Origin: Lachnospiraceae bacterium
GTDB lineage: Bacteria; Bacillota; Clostridia; Lachnospirales; Lachnospiraceae
Length of the DNA stretch: 42,926 nt
NCBI GenBank assembly: GCA_910574285.1
Contig: CAJTAL010000035.1
Location: 2,501 to 45,426 of the forward strand
Reading direction: 5' to 3'
The notes beneath the pieces were generated by a model, which was given only the letters and a program-made list of their open reading frames with translations, ran no database searches and was not told where the DNA came from. Shown here in pieces: positions 1-12,293 of the stretch. The position numbers and the translations under genes are program-made. The first letter of the stretch is position 1. Every line of letters begins with the position of its first letter.

Positions 1-102
1 CTTTTTTTGTAATTTTTTTTAATATTTTTTCACAGAATTATTGTTTTATACATTTTCTACCATATTTAGTGTTTCTTTTACTTAATATACAAAATATGCC
101 CT

Positions 103-2241
103 TTATCTTTTGTCGAAAAAAGTAAAGAATTGTCTGTTTCCTATCCTTCTCTGCCATAAAATTGTCCCGGCACACGCCGCACTCGCAAGAATCAACAATT
201 CAATCCATATCTTTATCCCTGCCATATCGCCGGTTTTCGGAGCAGCCTGTTTTCTGACTGCCGACTCTTTCTCTTTCCACAATCCCGGCTTATTATCTGC
301 CGGCTCTTCCGGTTTCGACTGTTCCGGCCTCTTGACTGCCGTTTCTTTCTGACCAGGCTGCACCGGATTCTTCCCTCCGGATATTGTCGAAATCCTGATC
401 CTCTCCACATATCCGCATACATTACATACTCTTTCCTTTATTCCAGTCTGACCGTCAGCCGCTTCTTCCTTCACCTTCCACTCTCCAAACTCATGACCGC
501 CCTTTGACGGTATCACATTTCCTTTTGACAGCCTTTCTTTACATCCTATGCAATAGACGTCTCCTGTGTATCCTTCTTCCGTACACTTCGGCTCTTTAAA
601 TCCTCTGATCTCACTGCCTCCTGTATGACGAGACAAATCCGCCGGAATAATCAGGGAACTCAATATATTCTTCTCTCTGTCAAAATCTCTGCCGCAAAGA
701 CCGCAATGATAATGTCCGAGTATTCCTTCACTGACACAATCCGCCGGACTCTCTTCGATCCACTCTCCTATACTGTGTTCCCCCGGTTCACCATAAGCCA
801 CATTACAAATCTCACACACTGCCTTCTCCATACAGGCGGCAATCCCGCCGATGTGCAATCCTTCATCTACTTTTGCGCCGCAGGTACATAATTTCCAGTG
901 ATATATCCCGTCACTGTACCATTCACCGACTCCGGCACAGATATGATCTCCGTATTTTGCTACCTTAACCGCCTGTACAGGTGAAGCAAGAACTGTTCCT
1001 CCTGCTTTCACACGCACATAATAAGTTCCGGCAGATAATCCTTCAATCTCGCTTCCCATCGCCTGAATCCAGACTGAAGTTCCTGCCGGCATAGCCGCTG
1101 TATACTCCATAGAAGTATTTAACCCTGTGATCTTTCCGTCGTTCTGATCTTCCGTCGTACAGCCAATCCCCTCCAGTCCTTCCGGCTTCTTTGCCTGCGT
1201 GACGTCAATAGTCTGGATATCCGAATCCGCCTTATAAAACCCATCTCCCGGCTGATACACTTTGATATCCAGATTTTCTGTCACTTCCATAATTTCTACT
1301 GATTCCCCGGTAACTTCCTTCCATACATTACCGCCGTCCACACTGTTTTTCATTCCGGCTGTCACATTAGAAAGTATTCCCTGGCTGCTGCCCGATGCCT
1401 CAAACCTGGCGTCTGGTTTATTCATCTTCGGGATTTGGATATTCTGAACCTCCAAAGGAATATCCGCAAAATTACTTGCATATTCTGTCTGCTGATCTCC
1501 GTTCCACTGTACGGAAAATATCTTTAACGTATATTTCCCCGGCTCAAGCCCTGCAGGAATCCAGACCTCCACTGTGCCGCTCTCGCTGTAGCGTGCAATA
1601 TCGTTATAATAAAGAACCACATCTTTATCATCACATAGCAGGGCATAGACGTATTCTCTGTCCCCGGCTCTTGCGCCGGAATAAGAAACATCAACTTTCC
1701 AGTCCGTATAATCTTTTAACGCAGATACATTATTATACGCACTCGCCTGAAATCCATTACGGCTGCCGTCCTTCAATGTAAGTTTCCACTCTCCTTTATT
1801 CAATTCTCCCCAGTAGACAGGAACCTCCTGCAATATGGCCGGATAAGAAGTATCTCCCGGTTCAAAAGCTTCAGAATTCGATATCAGGCAGATATCATTC
1901 CGATTCAGGTTGAATGCCGGACGGGCGCCTCCCTCTTGCCTCGGCGGAAACGTGCCGACAAATCCGTCATTCCCTACAAGTCCCATAGCCCCTCCGCTTA
2001 AACCAGACGGCGATGTACGAAGCCACCAGTTTCCGGCTTCGCTTTTACCTTCATAATAAGCAATTCTGGAACTGTCTTCTTTATAATCTGCTTTAAACCC
2101 ATAAAAAGGATTACTTGCTTCAGAATAATTTAAAAAGAACAATCGATCATCTTTGAGAAGATCATTATCTGAGGTCAGAAGAACAGATGCCCGTTCCCGC
2201 TCTCTGACCGGAACCATCATATAATGTTTCTTTACAACCAT
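103..2241 (-). CDS. 5'-truncated LPXTG-type cell-surface protein with DUF6273-like N-terminal segment
   Basis: The 712-residue frame ends in a cell-wall sorting signal: APKTGD near residue 680, a hydrophobic stretch (IWIELLILASAACAGTILW) and a basic tail. This predicts sortase anchoring to peptidoglycan. Residues about 70-120 (WWLRTSPSG ... GARPAFNLN) resemble the C-terminal half of a DUF6273/Fibrobacter-type surface domain. The C-terminal half carries repeated CxxC modules (CTEEGYTGDVYCIGC and similar) also found in the protein at 34256-36682. There is no signal peptide and no ribosome binding site before the first ATG, and the DUF6273-like domain starts midway. I infer that the 5' end, including the export signal, has been lost, perhaps by recombination next to the upstream tRNA-Ser. 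It is probably not a functional exported protein; the true start is uncertain. Confidence 0.7.
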   Translation of the reverse strand: MVVKKHYMMVPVRERERASVLLTSDNDLLKDDRLFFLNYSEASNPFYGFKADYKEDSSRIAYYEGKSEAGNWWLRTSPSGLSGGAMGLVGNDGFVGTFPPRQEGGARPAFNLNRNDICLISNSEAFEPGDTSYPAILQEVPVYWGELNKGEWKLTLKDGSRNGFQASAYNNVSALKDYTDWKVDVSYSGARAGDREYVYALLCDDKDVVLYYNDIARYSESGTVEVWIPAGLEPGKYTLKIFSVQWNGDQQTEYASNFADIPLEVQNIQIPKMNKPDARFEASGSSQGILSNVTAGMKNSVDGGNVWKEVTGESVEIMEVTENLDIKVYQPGDGFYKADSDIQTIDVTQAKKPEGLEGIGCTTEDQNDGKITGLNTSMEYTAAMPAGTSVWIQAMGSEIEGLSAGTYYVRVKAGGTVLASPVQAVKVAKYGDHICAGVGEWYSDGIYHWKLCTCGAKVDEGLHIGGIAACMEKAVCEICNVAYGEPGEHSIGEWIEESPADCVSEGILGHYHCGLCGRDFDREKNILSSLIIPADLSRHTGGSEIRGFKEPKCTEEGYTGDVYCIGCKERLSKGNVIPSKGGHEFGEWKVKEEAADGQTGIKERVCNVCGYVERIRISTISGGKNPVQPGQKETAVKRPEQSKPEEPADNKPGLWKEKESAVRKQAAPKTGDMAGIKIWIELLILASAACAGTILWQRRIGNRQFFTFFDKR

Positions 2242-2294
2242 ATTTTGAAAAAAATTATAATACTATCATTCAGACAGCAATCTAAATCATTATA

Positions 2295-2330
2295 CAAAAA
2301 ACAGGCTGCCTGATATTTCAGACAGCCTGT
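2295..2330 (-). terminator. Rho-independent terminator of tRNA-Ser
   Basis: On the minus strand an 8-bp stem (ACAGGCTG pairing with CAGCCTGT, 2301-2308 and 2323-2330) with further internal pairing is followed by a run of T. It lies directly 3' of the tRNA-Ser gene. Confidence 0.8.
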
Positions 2331-2338
2331 TCTTAAAG

Positions 2339-2426
2339 CGGAGAAAGAGGGATTTGAACCCTCGCGCCGGTCACCCGACCTACACCCTTAGCAGGGGCGC
2401 CTCTTCAGCCTCTTGAGTATTTCTCC
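2339..2426 (-). tRNA. tRNA-Ser (anticodon GCU)
   Basis: On the minus strand the gene begins GGAGAAA and ends TTTCTCC plus discriminator G, closing a 7-bp acceptor stem. The T-arm contains GGTTCAAATCC and the anticodon loop reads CTGCTAA, giving anticodon GCU for AGC/AGU codons. The 88-nt length reflects the long variable arm of a class II serine tRNA. CCA is not encoded. A consensus promoter precedes it and a terminator follows. Confidence 0.95.
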
Positions 2427-2437
2427 AAGCGATATTC

Positions 2438-2466
2438 ATTATACTAAACCTTTTAACCATTGTCAA
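2438..2466 (-). promoter_or_regulatory. Sigma-A type promoter of tRNA-Ser
   Basis: On the minus strand TTGACA (2461-2466) and TATAAT (2438-2443) are separated by exactly 17 bp, a perfect vegetative promoter ending 11 bp before the tRNA 5' end. It sits immediately beyond the plsC stop codon. Confidence 0.85.
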
Positions 2467-3195
2467 TTACTTTTTTTTGGTTCTTGGTTCGTATTCTTTT
2501 ATCACCTTTTCAATCCTTTCTTTTACCAGCGCCGCGATCTCTTTCGTTTTCATCTCTTTATAATCCTCATAATAAAGAGGCTTCAGGAAATGAACCTGTA
2601 CCGTAACCGGATCAACCTTGTCTATATCGAATGGTTTGAACGCATCGATCAGCGCCACAGGAACAATCGGGCACTTCGCCTTCGTAGCCGCTTTAAAACT
2701 TCCTCCTTTAAATTCCTGTACCTCATTTCCTTCTTTGGAACGGGTTCCTTCCGCGAAGATAACATAATTTCTTCCGCTCATAACCTCTTTTGATACGTCT
2801 GCGATTACCTTCATAGCCTGTCTTACATCGTCTCTGTCCAGAGTATAGACTTTCATACATGCAAATACCTGTTTCAGGAATTGGATATGTTCCACTTCCT
2901 TTTTTGCCACGACAGAAAAGGGTCTCGGACATGCTTCCAGAATTGCCAGGACATCATACAAGCCCTGATGGTTCGGGAAAAACATGAATCCATTCTCAGA
3001 CGGTATATTCTCCTGACCATGCACATCTATCGTCACCTTACCGCCCTTGTTGGCCCGGCGTACGATGAATGACAGCATCTTATAATGTTCTTCTTCCGTA
3101 TATTTATCTACATGTGACGCATGGTAACATAAACGTATCCACATAAATGGAACCAGAATAATATTTCGCATCACCATATATAATATCCGTTTCAT
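2467..3195 (-). CDS. plsC: 1-acyl-sn-glycerol-3-phosphate acyltransferase (PlsC family)
   Basis: This 242-residue protein belongs to the PlsC/LPLAT family, which acylates lysophosphatidic acid to phosphatidic acid at the inner face of the membrane. The catalytic HX4D motif is seen as NHQGLYD near residues 75-81, and the glycerol-phosphate binding motif as EGTRS near 150. A hydrophobic N-terminus (LYMVMRNIILVPFMWIRL) suggests membrane association. Length is typical for the family. The start is supported by a purine-rich GAGGATGAAGGA upstream. The gene stands alone; the tRNA-Ser promoter begins right after its stop codon. The exact acyl acceptor cannot be read from sequence. Confidence 0.9.
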   Translation of the reverse strand: MKRILYMVMRNIILVPFMWIRLCYHASHVDKYTEEEHYKMLSFIVRRANKGGKVTIDVHGQENIPSENGFMFFPNHQGLYDVLAILEACPRPFSVVAKKEVEHIQFLKQVFACMKVYTLDRDDVRQAMKVIADVSKEVMSGRNYVIFAEGTRSKEGNEVQEFKGGSFKAATKAKCPIVPVALIDAFKPFDIDKVDPVTVQVHFLKPLYYEDYKEMKTKEIAALVKERIEKVIKEYEPRTKKK

Positions 3196-3419
3196 AAGTC
3201 CTTCATCCTCTTGTCTTAATCTTTTGCCTGCGACAGACTGTCTGAGAAATTATTTTACCACATATGCAAAATTTTATAAACCAAAATTTTATTTCTGATT
3301 ACATTTCTGATTCCATTTCGTTTTCAGCTTCTTCCCAACAGATGACGCGAATATCAATCACTATTTCTTTAAGATTGATGCAATGATGTATTAGGCAGAC
3401 GATTCAAAAGATCTTCAGA

Positions 3420-4985
3420 TTACCATGAATCGTTCATATTCACATCATCCTTATGTTCTTCCAGGTATCTGTCTGCAGCCAGCTTCGCCCTGATTCTGGA
3501 GTAATTGGCTTTTCTGAAAAAGATTCCTTTATTATTTTCTGATATATAAAGAAAATAATTATAAAGACTCTGTTTTCTGAATCCATTTTCTACAGAAGCC
3601 CACTTCTCATCATTCAAGTCTATCTTTGCAATCTCCGGTGCGGCGTCGATTGAAGATACTTCATACATAAGATAATAGAAATCCGCATCACTTGTACCTT
3701 CCCACCGGGCGATATCATATTTTGCTACGATCACATCCGGTCTTGAGAATGAGAATCCTATATACATCACCCCGACCACAGCCATAATATAGTGGAATAA
3801 AGGAAATCTCTTCTTATAGATACTCACAGTCATCCCCGCTATGATCAATGCCAGCACAATCAGAAACCACAGCACCAGAACCCGAAGGAATGTAAGATAA
3901 TATTCGCCTATATACATCATCATCCTGTATCCAGAAGATAATATCATCACGAAAGTACACCCGCATATAACCGTAAGAATCACTTTCAGAACCACATTTT
4001 CCCGGAAAAGATACATACACAGCAATATCATGATAAAGTTAATCACACTGACAAATAATAATTCCCAGAAGCCTCCCCTTGCATACTCTGCGTAACTCAC
4101 CTGTTCCGGAAGCCCTATACGCATCCCTATAAACAGATACATGATCTGTACAGCGCAGTAGATAAGATAAATCAGGCTGATAATGCTTGTAAACGTGATT
4201 CCTATAATGGGATCAATATTTCTTGGAGACAATCTTCCTCCCGGATATTCCCCCGCGCCATCCCCTTTCTCCGCGGTGCCGGGTTCTTCTTCTTCACGGT
4301 TCAGATTATACCTGCACAAGGCAATAAAGAAAGCGTAAGGCAGAGTAAAACCTAATATAAACGTCAGACTGATCCAGAACAAAGACGCAAAGTTGATATG
4401 CTCCAATATCTTTCCAAACAGCTTAGAAAACATAATATCGGATCTTAGAAGCAGCGGAAGCGTAATACACAAGACTGCCATCGCCGCGATGAATCCTGTT
4501 ACCACTGCTATCAGCGTATTATTCTTTCTGTTATCCTTATTCTTACTGAAAAACCACCCGCCATGCCAGTAGATATAAGGTACAGACTGAATCGTTGTTC
4601 CCATCAATATAAATATTCTCTTCAGATATGCCGGAAAATTCCATACATAATCATTATAAAACTGATGCAGCATAAAGACCATGAACAGCAGAAGAATACC
4701 GACTATATTAAAGATATGCAAAAAAACTGAAGTGGTAAAAGCCGATGATATACCAAGCAGTATCATACCGGCTATATAAGGGACGGAATGCTTCATAAGC
4801 CTATAGTTAATCTTCTTCATAAATAATACCGCGATTGCAACCGTTACCCCGATACAGACGGGAAATGTTATTCCTGAAATATTCTTGTACAGGCAGAAGG
4901 TAAAGATCAGTCCATAGATTAAGCTTAAGCCTCCAAAATATTTATAATTATCACGTATCTTTATGATTAACATATTTTCCTTCAT
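3420..4985 (-). CDS. Multi-pass membrane protein, DUF4173/DUF4153-like
   Basis: The protein has 521 residues when started at the ATG at 4985, chosen because GGAGGTGG lies 7 bp upstream; the frame itself runs 24 nt further. It contains roughly ten to twelve hydrophobic segments and a short acidic cytoplasmic-looking loop (EEEEPGTAEKGD). The C-terminal part contains RPDVIVAKYDIARW followed by a DADFYYL ... AAPEIA segment, which resembles the NPD-x-ARYN-x-LDxxYL-xx-DAvP pattern of DUF4173. Function is unknown; homologues are often linked to HTH/DUF2975 gene pairs, as here. It reads in the same direction as the HTH and DUF2975 genes 54 bp upstream, so the three probably form one operon. Confidence 0.7.
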   Translation of the reverse strand: MKENMLIIKIRDNYKYFGGLSLIYGLIFTFCLYKNISGITFPVCIGVTVAIAVLFMKKINYRLMKHSVPYIAGMILLGISSAFTTSVFLHIFNIVGILLLFMVFMLHQFYNDYVWNFPAYLKRIFILMGTTIQSVPYIYWHGGWFFSKNKDNRKNNTLIAVVTGFIAAMAVLCITLPLLLRSDIMFSKLFGKILEHINFASLFWISLTFILGFTLPYAFFIALCRYNLNREEEEPGTAEKGDGAGEYPGGRLSPRNIDPIIGITFTSIISLIYLIYCAVQIMYLFIGMRIGLPEQVSYAEYARGGFWELLFVSVINFIMILLCMYLFRENVVLKVILTVICGCTFVMILSSGYRMMMYIGEYYLTFLRVLVLWFLIVLALIIAGMTVSIYKKRFPLFHYIMAVVGVMYIGFSFSRPDVIVAKYDIARWEGTSDADFYYLMYEVSSIDAAPEIAKIDLNDEKWASVENGFRKQSLYNYFLYISENNKGIFFRKANYSRIRAKLAADRYLEEHKDDVNMNDSW

Positions 4986-5039
4986 AAAAATGCCACCTCC
5001 ATAATCCAATTTTATTTCAGTACAATAAACTCTATGATC

Positions 5040-5249
5040 TTACTCCTCCGGCTCATATTCCAAAATATCTCCCGGCTGACATTCCAATTCCCGGCAGATC
5101 GCTTCCAGTGTGGAAAACCTGATTGCTTTCGCTCTGTTATTCTTCAAAACAGACAGATTCGCCGGGGTTATCTCTATCTTTCCCGCAAGCTCCGTAAGTC
5201 CGATCTTCCTCCGCGCCATCATGACGTCAATATTAATCTTTATCCCCAC
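5040..5249 (-). CDS. Small Cro/CI-type HTH regulator (YozG-like)
   Basis: The 69-residue protein is almost entirely one helix-turn-helix domain: MMARRKIGLTELAGKIEI followed by a recognition-helix segment TPANLSVLKNNRAKAIRF and a dimer tail ending LECQPGDILEYEPEE. This is the YozG-like branch of the XRE family, commonly encoded beside DUF2975 proteins. It uses a GTG start preceded by GGGAGGTGA. The stop of the DUF2975 gene lies 12 bp upstream, so the two are translationally close. I infer that it regulates its own membrane-protein operon. Confidence 0.9.
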   Translation of the reverse strand: MGIKINIDVMMARRKIGLTELAGKIEITPANLSVLKNNRAKAIRFSTLEAICRELECQPGDILEYEPEE

Positions 5250-5261
5250 GAAATCACCTCC

Positions 5262-5714
5262 CTATATCGTCAGATCATTCTCTTCTTTATAATTCACTGC
5301 TTCTGCAAATACATGGGCCAATACTTCACAGAACAAAGCAGCGATAAAGAATACAAGAACAATCACTCCTGTGGCGGGAGTCGGCAAGACGCAAATCTTG
5401 ATCACAAACATAACCACGATGCACAGACTCAACACTGCCATAGTATTCAGACTCTTGACATTCTCATATACAAAACAAGATTCCTGGATCACCGTCTTCA
5501 TCATCTTGCGCAGTTGTCTTATAATCAAGATTCCAAATACTCCTGACGCCCCGAATACTGCGAGCATAAATAAGAAATATTCATTAATGACGCCAGAATA
5601 ATATTTCCCAAGAAACTTTAAACTTAACGGAAGGGTCAGAAATACAACAAAACCACTGTAAAACATAAAATCCAGCACAAACTTTGTAAATCTGATCAGA
5701 CGTTGGTTCATCAT
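5262..5714 (-). CDS. DUF2975 domain membrane protein
   Basis: The 150-residue protein has four predicted membrane helices (about 10-35, 47-68, 93-113 and 117-138), the layout of DUF2975 proteins. Its pairing with a small YozG-type HTH gene is the usual context and is the main support for the family call. Two consecutive ATG codons follow AAAGGATG; either could serve as start. Such pairs may work as a membrane protein that controls its cognate regulator, but that is inference. Confidence 0.8.
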   Translation of the reverse strand: MMNQRLIRFTKFVLDFMFYSGFVVFLTLPLSLKFLGKYYSGVINEYFLFMLAVFGASGVFGILIIRQLRKMMKTVIQESCFVYENVKSLNTMAVLSLCIVVMFVIKICVLPTPATGVIVLVFFIAALFCEVLAHVFAEAVNYKEENDLTI

Positions 5715-5749
5715 CTGTTCACATCCTTTCTTTTTCCTTTATGAACTAT

Positions 5750-5778
5750 ACTATACCACTTTCATTATTGATTTTCAA
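5750..5778 (-). promoter_or_regulatory. Promoter of the DUF2975-HTH-DUF4173 cluster
   Basis: On the minus strand TTGAAA (5773-5778) and TATAGT (5750-5755) are 17 bp apart, 36 bp before the first start codon of the cluster. Confidence 0.6.
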
Positions 5779-5904
5779 TATTTTTTTATCGTTTTTCGAT
5801 ATATTATTATTCAATCAGAAAAATTCCTTATAATTCTTCCAATCTCATCCGTATTGAGATACAATAAACTTATAATAAAAAGATATATTCAGGAGGTTTT
5901 CACA

Positions 5905-6360
5905 ATGACTACAAATATCAATATGGAGCAGCTCAGACAAGATGCAGTTGGCATCTTCCATCAGGGATTTGCCTGCTCTGAATCCGTAATCTACGCAATC
6001 CGCAAGAATTTTGAACTGGACATGTCCGACGACGCAATTGCCATGAGTTCCGGATTTCCATGGGGACTCGGAGGAGGCGGATGTATCTGCGGCGCCCTGG
6101 CAGGGGGAACCATGTGTATCGGATATTTCTTTGGCCGGAAGGTTCCGGGCGATCCAAAGAACGTGAGATGCTTTGAGCTCACCAATGAACTTCACGATTA
6201 TTTCAAAGAGACCTGCGGCGGGACGTGCTGCCGTGTTCTTACCAGGGGCATGGAGAAGGACTCTCCGGAGAGAAAAGCCCGGTGCACACAATTTGTATCA
6301 GATACAGTCACGAAAACTGCAGAAATCATTCTGCGTGAACTTGAGAAAGATAAACCGTAG
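5905..6360 (+). CDS. C_GCAxxG_C_C family protein (putative redox or metal-binding)
   Basis: This 151-residue protein carries the family signature: C24, C60-x-CGALAGG (C62), C71, C89, C104, C108/C109 and C127. The start at 5905 follows AGGAGG by 8 bp; the open frame extends 51 nt upstream without a ribosome site. Members of this family are small cytoplasmic proteins with many conserved cysteines, thought to bind a metal or take part in redox chemistry; the substrate is unknown. The gene stands alone between two convergent or unrelated units and shares a bidirectional terminator with gyrA. Confidence 0.85.
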   Translation: MTTNINMEQLRQDAVGIFHQGFACSESVIYAIRKNFELDMSDDAIAMSSGFPWGLGGGGCICGALAGGTMCIGYFFGRKVPGDPKNVRCFELTNELHDYFKETCGGTCCRVLTRGMEKDSPERKARCTQFVSDTVTKTAEIILRELEKDKP

Positions 6361-6430
6361 AAACCTACAGAAATCTACATAAATCTATAGATAAAAGAAA
6401 CTTACAAATTATAAAAGTGCCGCAAATTAC

Positions 6431-6471
6431 AAAAGGTTGCCAAAAAACAATACGTTTCCTGACAACCTTTT
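6431..6471. terminator. Bidirectional terminator between the C_GCAxxG gene and gyrA
   Basis: AAAAGGTTG (6431-6439) pairs with CAACCTTTT (6463-6471). Each orientation ends in a short T-run, so it can serve both convergent genes. Confidence 0.7.
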
Positions 6472-6476
6472 TATAA

Positions 6477-8963
6477 TTACTTTTCTTCTTCCTTTTCTTC
6501 TTCCTCACTGTCTTCTTCTTCATCGCCCTTCCTTACTTTGGCGATGCTTGCCACGATATCTCCTTCTTTGAGATCAATAAGTTTGACTCCGGAAGTGACA
6601 CGCCCAAGTACGGAGATTCCGGAACACTTCATCCGGATCACAATTCCCTCGGTATTGATAATCATGATCTCATCATCCTCATTCACGGCCTTGATACCGA
6701 CGACATTCCCCGTCTTCTCCGTGATCTTATAGCATTTGATTCCCTTACCTCCTCGATTCTGACAATTGAACTCTTCTATAGAAGTACGTTTTCCCATTCC
6801 CTTCTCAGATACGATCAGAAGCTCGCTTCCCTGGGAACTCAACTGCATACCGATAACTTCGTCTCTGTCGGAAAGATTCATTCCCCTGACACCCATGGAG
6901 TTCCTTCCGGTAGGCCTTACATCCTTCTCATCAAAGCGGATACACTGTCCATACTCCGTAACAAGGAACACTTCCTGGTCACTGTTCGTGTATTTCACCT
7001 CGATCAATTCATCCTCTTCCCGAAGCGTGATTGCCGCCAGGCCCGTCTTTCGGACGAATGCATAATCCTTAATAGGAGTCTTCTTCACCAGTCCCTTCTT
7101 CGTCGCCATAAAGAGATACTCTCCGTCTCTGTACTCGTCGATAGGGATCACCGCGCTGATCTTCTCTCCCGGCATCAACTGAAGCAGATTCACAATCGCG
7201 GTTCCTCTGGATGTGCGGCTTGCTTCCGGGATCTCGTATCCCTTCAGGCGATACACCCTTCCTGTGTTGGTAAAGAACATGATATAGTGATGCGTATGTG
7301 TCATGAACAGCTCTTCCACATAATCCTCTTCCAGAGTCTGCATTCCTTTGATACCTTTTCCGCCGCGGTTCTGCGCCTTGAAAGTATCATTAGACATACG
7401 CTTAATGTAGCCTAATTTTGTCAGCGTGATAACGACGTCCTCCTTAGGAATCAGATCTTCCATGGATATATCAAATTCATCGAATCCGATAGACGTCCTT
7501 CTCTCATCACCATATTTATCCCGAATGACAATGATCTCTTCCCTGATCACCCCAAGCAGCAGCTTCCTGTCCGCGAGAATAGCTTCCAACCGGCTGATCT
7601 GTTCCATCAGCTCGTTGTACTCTTTCTCAAGCTTCTCTCTTTCCAGACCTGTCAGGGCACGCAGACGCATATCTACGATGGCCTGTGCCTGCACGTCTGT
7701 CAGGGCAAATCTTTCTATCAACTCATTCTTGGCGATCTGTACTGTCTGCGAATTTCGGATAATCTGGATCACTTCGTCGATATTATCAAGAGCGATCAGC
7801 AGCCCTTCTAAGATATGTGCTCTTTCCCGGGCTTTATTCAGCTCATATTGCGTCCGCCGCGTGACTACCTCTTCCTGATGATTCAGATAGTGATTCAGCA
7901 TCTCCAGAAGATTCATGACCTTCGGCTGGTTATTCACCAACGCAAGCATATTCACACCGAAGGTATCCTGAAGCTGCGTATGCTTATATAACTGATTCAG
8001 GATGACATTCGCATTCACATCCCTCCTCAGCTCTATCACTACCCGCATACCTTCACGGCTGGACTGGTCGCTTAATTCCGTGATACCGTCAATCTTCTTA
8101 TCCCTCACCAGCTCGGCGATCTTCTCGATCAGCCTTGCCTTATTCACCATATAGGGAAGTTCCGTCACGATAATCCTGCTCTTTCCATTCGGCATGGATT
8201 CAATGTCCGTAACCGCGCGCACCCGTATCTTTCCCCGTCCTGTACGGTAGGCCTCCTCGATTCCCCTGGTTCCAAGGATCATTCCCCCTGTCGGGAAGTC
8301 CGGACCCTTGATGATCTGAAGAATCTCTTCGATCTCGGTGCCGCCTTTCTCTTCAATCTGGTCGTCGATGATCCTGACCACCGCGTTGATGGTCTCCTTC
8401 AGATTATGAGGCGGAATATTGGTCGCCATACCTACGGCAATACCCGTCGTACCGTTCACCAGAAGATTCGGAAATCTTGAGGGCAATACGGTCGGCTCTT
8501 TCTCCGTCTCGTCAAAGTTCGGAACAAAATCAACCGTATTCTTATTGATGTCAGCCGTAAGCTCCATGGAAATCTTACTCAGCCTGGCCTCTGTATAACG
8601 CATGGCGGCTGCGCCGTCCCCGTCTACCGAACCAAAGTTTCCATGACCGTCTACCAGCGGATATCTGGTAGACCACTCCTGCGCCATATTAACCAGGGCG
8701 CCGTAGATAGAACTGTCCCCATGGGGATGATATTTACCCATGGTATCGCCGACGATACGGGCACACTTTCTGTGCGGCTTATCCGGACCGTTGTTCAGCT
8801 CGATCATGGAATAAAGAATCCTTCTCTGCACCGGCTTCAATCCGTCCCTCACATCCGGCAAGGCACGGGAAGCAATCACGCTCATAGCGTAATCTATATA
8901 GGAATTCTCCATCGTCTTCTTCAAGTCTACTTCATGGACTTTATCAAATATATTATCTTCCAT
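6477..8963 (-). CDS. gyrA: DNA gyrase subunit A
   Basis: The 828-residue protein is full length. The winged-helix breakage-reunion domain has the catalytic tyrosine at Y123 in [10 protein letters not shown] and the helix-4 region PHGDSSIYG at residues 80-88. The C-terminal beta-pinwheel includes the GyrA-box sequence [10 protein letters not shown] near 540 and a second [10 protein letters not shown] near 755. The tail is strongly acidic ([14 protein letters not shown]). With GyrB it forms the A2B2 enzyme that introduces negative supercoils. It is the last gene of the leftward operon, 79 bp after gyrB. The quinolone-region position equivalent to E. coli D87 is glycine (G88). Confidence 0.98.
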   Translation of the reverse strand: MEDNIFDKVHEVDLKKTMENSYIDYAMSVIASRALPDVRDGLKPVQRRILYSMIELNNGPDKPHRKCARIVGDTMGKYHPHGDSSIYGALVNMAQEWSTRYPLVDGHGNFGSVDGDGAAAMRYTEARLSKISMELTADINKNTVDFVPNFDETEKEPTVLPSRFPNLLVNGTTGIAVGMATNIPPHNLKETINAVVRIIDDQIEEKGGTEIEEILQIIKGPDFPTGGMILGTRGIEEAYRTGRGKIRVRAVTDIESMPNGKSRIIVTELPYMVNKARLIEKIAELVRDKKIDGITELSDQSSREGMRVVIELRRDVNANVILNQLYKHTQLQDTFGVNMLALVNNQPKVMNLLEMLNHYLNHQEEVVTRRTQYELNKARERAHILEGLLIALDNIDEVIQIIRNSQTVQIAKNELIERFALTDVQAQAIVDMRLRALTGLEREKLEKEYNELMEQISRLEAILADRKLLLGVIREEIIVIRDKYGDERRTSIGFDEFDISMEDLIPKEDVVITLTKLGYIKRMSNDTFKAQNRGGKGIKGMQTLEEDYVEELFMTHTHHYIMFFTNTGRVYRLKGYEIPEASRTSRGTAIVNLLQLMPGEKISAVIPIDEYRDGEYLFMATKKGLVKKTPIKDYAFVRKTGLAAITLREEDELIEVKYTNSDQEVFLVTEYGQCIRFDEKDVRPTGRNSMGVRGMNLSDRDEVIGMQLSSQGSELLIVSEKGMGKRTSIEEFNCQNRGGKGIKCYKITEKTGNVVGIKAVNEDDEIMIINTEGIVIRMKCSGISVLGRVTSGVKLIDLKEGDIVASIAKVRKGDEEEDSEEEEKEEEK

Positions 8964-9042
8964 AATTTTACAGGAACCAGATTCCCTGCATCTGGTTATC
9001 CCCCTCTTCTCCTTTCCACAGAAGCATTATCCTTGTCTGATA

Positions 9043-12062
<3,020 letters not shown>

Positions 12063-12073
<11 letters not shown>

Positions 12074-12272
12074 TTTTCACTTCTTCTCCATCAAAAGTGA
12101 TGATATCTCCTGCATATAATTTCCGTCCTCTTCTGGTGTCAGTCTCCCCGTTCACCTGAACCAGTCCGTCTGTAATCACTTCTTTCGCCTCCGCTCCGGA
12201 CTCCACAAGACCGGCAGCCTTTAACGCCTGCCCCAATTTGATAAATTCATCTCTTAATTTTACAACACCCAC
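12063..12272 (-). CDS. rlbA: S4 domain RNA-binding protein RlbA (formerly YaaA)
   Basis: The 69-residue S4 domain has the core LGQALKAAGLVESGAEAK ... DGLVQVNGETDTRRGRKL, as in the B. subtilis gene between dnaN and recF, implicated in ribosome biogenesis. It starts with GTG after AGAGAGG. Position between dnaN and recF and overlap with recF both match the conserved Firmicutes order. Confidence 0.92.
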
Positions 12273-12293
12273 TTCTCATACCTCTCTCTATGT

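Noticed and set aside
1-102. Terminator or gene at the extreme left
   Set aside because: The stretch is AT-rich with T-runs but shows no stable stem and no supported frame.
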